A DNA stretch of 24,139 nucleotides from Intestinibacter sp. Lineage in GTDB: Bacteria; Bacillota; Clostridia; Peptostreptococcales; Peptostreptococcaceae. Each line of letters opens with the position of its first letter. Position 1 is the first letter of the stretch. The DNA lies in NCBI RefSeq assembly GCF_022780145.1, contig NZ_JALEXO010000169.1:1-24139 (forward strand). Reading direction: 5' to 3'. Below, piece by piece: positions 23,517 through 24,139 of this stretch. Both the position numbers and the translations under genes were made by a program. The notes below the pieces were generated by a model that was not told the DNA's origin, ran no database searches, and saw only the letters and a program-made list of their open reading frames with translations.

Positions 23517-23803
23517 ATTACTCCTCCATATCTTAAGATTTCCCTACTCAACACCTTAACCTATAGCAAATTATAAATTCTTTATTACTAAAATAACATC
23601 GATACAAACATCTATATAAAAATTTCAACAATACCTCTCAAAATGATTATATCATTTTACAAGAATACTACAAATTTTTTTAGCGATTATTTTAATATAA
23701 TCCTGCTGAAATAAAATATTATTGTAAATATTGAAAAAATATAAATAGAAAATAAATGTGATAAAAATAAAATTGTAAAAGAAAAGATATATGATAATTA
23801 CAT
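23517..23803. other. Intergenic region and hemA leader between 5S rRNA and hemA
   Basis: This AT-rich stretch holds no gene. On the minus strand it contains the hemA promoter at 23646-23673. From there a leader of about 120 nt runs to the hemA start, with GGAGGAG just before the ATG. A short palindrome, ATCTTAAGAT, at about 23530-23539 lies a few bases upstream of the binding site. No known riboswitch, T-box element or tRNA is recognisable. The part between 23674 and 23803 shows no structure that I can name. Confidence 0.6.
23646..23673 (-). promoter_or_regulatory. Extended -10 promoter of hemA-hemL
   Basis: On the minus strand a perfect TATAAT (23646-23651) is preceded by TGA, giving the TGn extended -10 element. 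TTGTAG lies at 23668-23673 with a 16-nt spacer. The predicted start is near 23639, about 120 nt before the hemA ATG. The pair is the best promoter in the gap after the 5S gene. Confidence 0.75.
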
Positions 23804-23816
23804 AAAAAAAAGATTA

Positions 23817-23817
<1 letters not shown>
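23804..23817 (-). terminator. Terminator formed by extended 5S terminal helix and U-run
   Basis: Read on the minus strand, 23925-23939 pairs along 15 positions with 23810-23824 (two G-U pairs). This extends the 5S P1 helix by about eight pairs, and it is followed at once by eight U residues (23811-23804). The helix should serve both as the processing stem for 5S and as the end of the rRNA operon. A terminator with a whole 5S domain as its loop is unusual, so efficiency is uncertain. No other hairpin with a U-run is visible before hemA. Confidence 0.5.
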
Positions 23818-23932
<115 letters not shown>

Positions 23933-24010
23933 TAATCTTTATTGTACTAAATATATATAAATTTAATACTCTCAAAACTGAAAACATTTAATGAATGTCA
24001 TTATTCATTT
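23933..24010 (-). other. 23S-5S intergenic spacer with processing hairpin
   Basis: This AT-rich spacer of an rRNA operon carries no tRNA gene. Just past the 23S end the minus strand can form a 7-bp hairpin (AATGAAT with ATTCATT, arms 24003-24009 and 23990-23996, 6-nt loop). Its role, if any, is unknown; it may mark the processing region. Confidence 0.55.
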
Positions 24011-24139
24011 GGTCAAGTCCTCGATCTATTAGTATCAGTAAGCTAAATACATTACTGCACTTACACCTCTGACCTATCAACCAGGTAGTCTTCCTGGGAT
24101 CTTAACCTTGCGGTGGGAAATCTTATCTTGAAGTGGGCT
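24011..24139 (-). rRNA. rrl: 23S ribosomal RNA, 3' end (partial)
   Basis: The minus strand matches the 3'-terminal domain of 23S rRNA. It reads through CCTGGTTGATAGGTC, GTGTAAGTGCAGTAATG and GCTTACTGATACTAATAG to the end GAGGACTTGACC. The rest of the gene lies beyond the right edge. The orientation shows that an rRNA operon is transcribed toward the hem and cob genes. Confidence 0.95.

Overview
This window is low-GC DNA (about 30% by eye) carrying a near-complete anaerobic (early cobalt insertion) cobamide biosynthesis locus. It sits immediately downstream of, and co-oriented with, the 3' end of an rRNA operon. Base composition, strong AGGAGG-type ribosome binding sites, rRNA sequence and gene content point to a clostridial Firmicute, most like Peptostreptococcaceae (Clostridioides / Paeniclostridium / Terrisporobacter type). 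The species cannot be fixed from the window alone. Every supported gene is on the minus strand, so transcription runs from the right edge to the left.

Layout in transcription order. (1) 24139-23810: 3' end of 23S rRNA, a short spacer, and 5S rRNA closed by an extended terminal helix with a U-run. (2) 23673-20958: an extended -10 promoter, a leader of about 120 nt, then hemA and hemL, which make 5-aminolevulinate from glutamyl-tRNA. (3) 20916-17822: a near-consensus promoter (TTGGCA-N17-TATAAT), then cobT, cobU, cobS and a cobC-like phosphatase for nucleotide loop activation and assembly. (4) 17848-17589: a promoter overlapping the cobC end, a cobalamin riboswitch with a visible L5-L13 kissing-loop match, and an intrinsic terminator. 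(5) 17514-372: an 18-gene run cbiP-cbiA-cbiB-cobD-pduX-cbiC-cbiD-cbiE-cbiT-cbiF-cbiG-cbiH-cbiJ-cbiK-cbiL-hemC-cobA/hemD-hemB. No gap exceeds about 46 nt and many genes overlap. A strong terminator closes it at 275-316. (6) 1-274: AT-rich noncoding DNA ending in a ribosome binding site for a gene beyond the left edge.

How the genes work together. HemA/HemL make ALA. HemB, HemC and the HemD half of the fusion make uroporphyrinogen III, and the CobA half makes precorrin-2. After oxidation to sirohydrochlorin (no enzyme for this step is in the window), CbiK inserts cobalt. CbiL, H, G, F, D, J, E/T and C build cobyrinate. CbiA and CbiP amidate it. PduX and CobD make the aminopropanol phosphate arm, which CbiB attaches. 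CobU, CobT, CobS and CobC finish the nucleotide loop. The riboswitch lies between the loop-assembly genes and the ring-building genes, so only the latter should be shut off directly by cobamide.

The gene content is a known pathway; I see no undescribed system. The points most worth attention are the regulatory split, the near reverse-pathway gene order of the long operon, the missing precorrin-2 dehydrogenase, and several start-site corrections.
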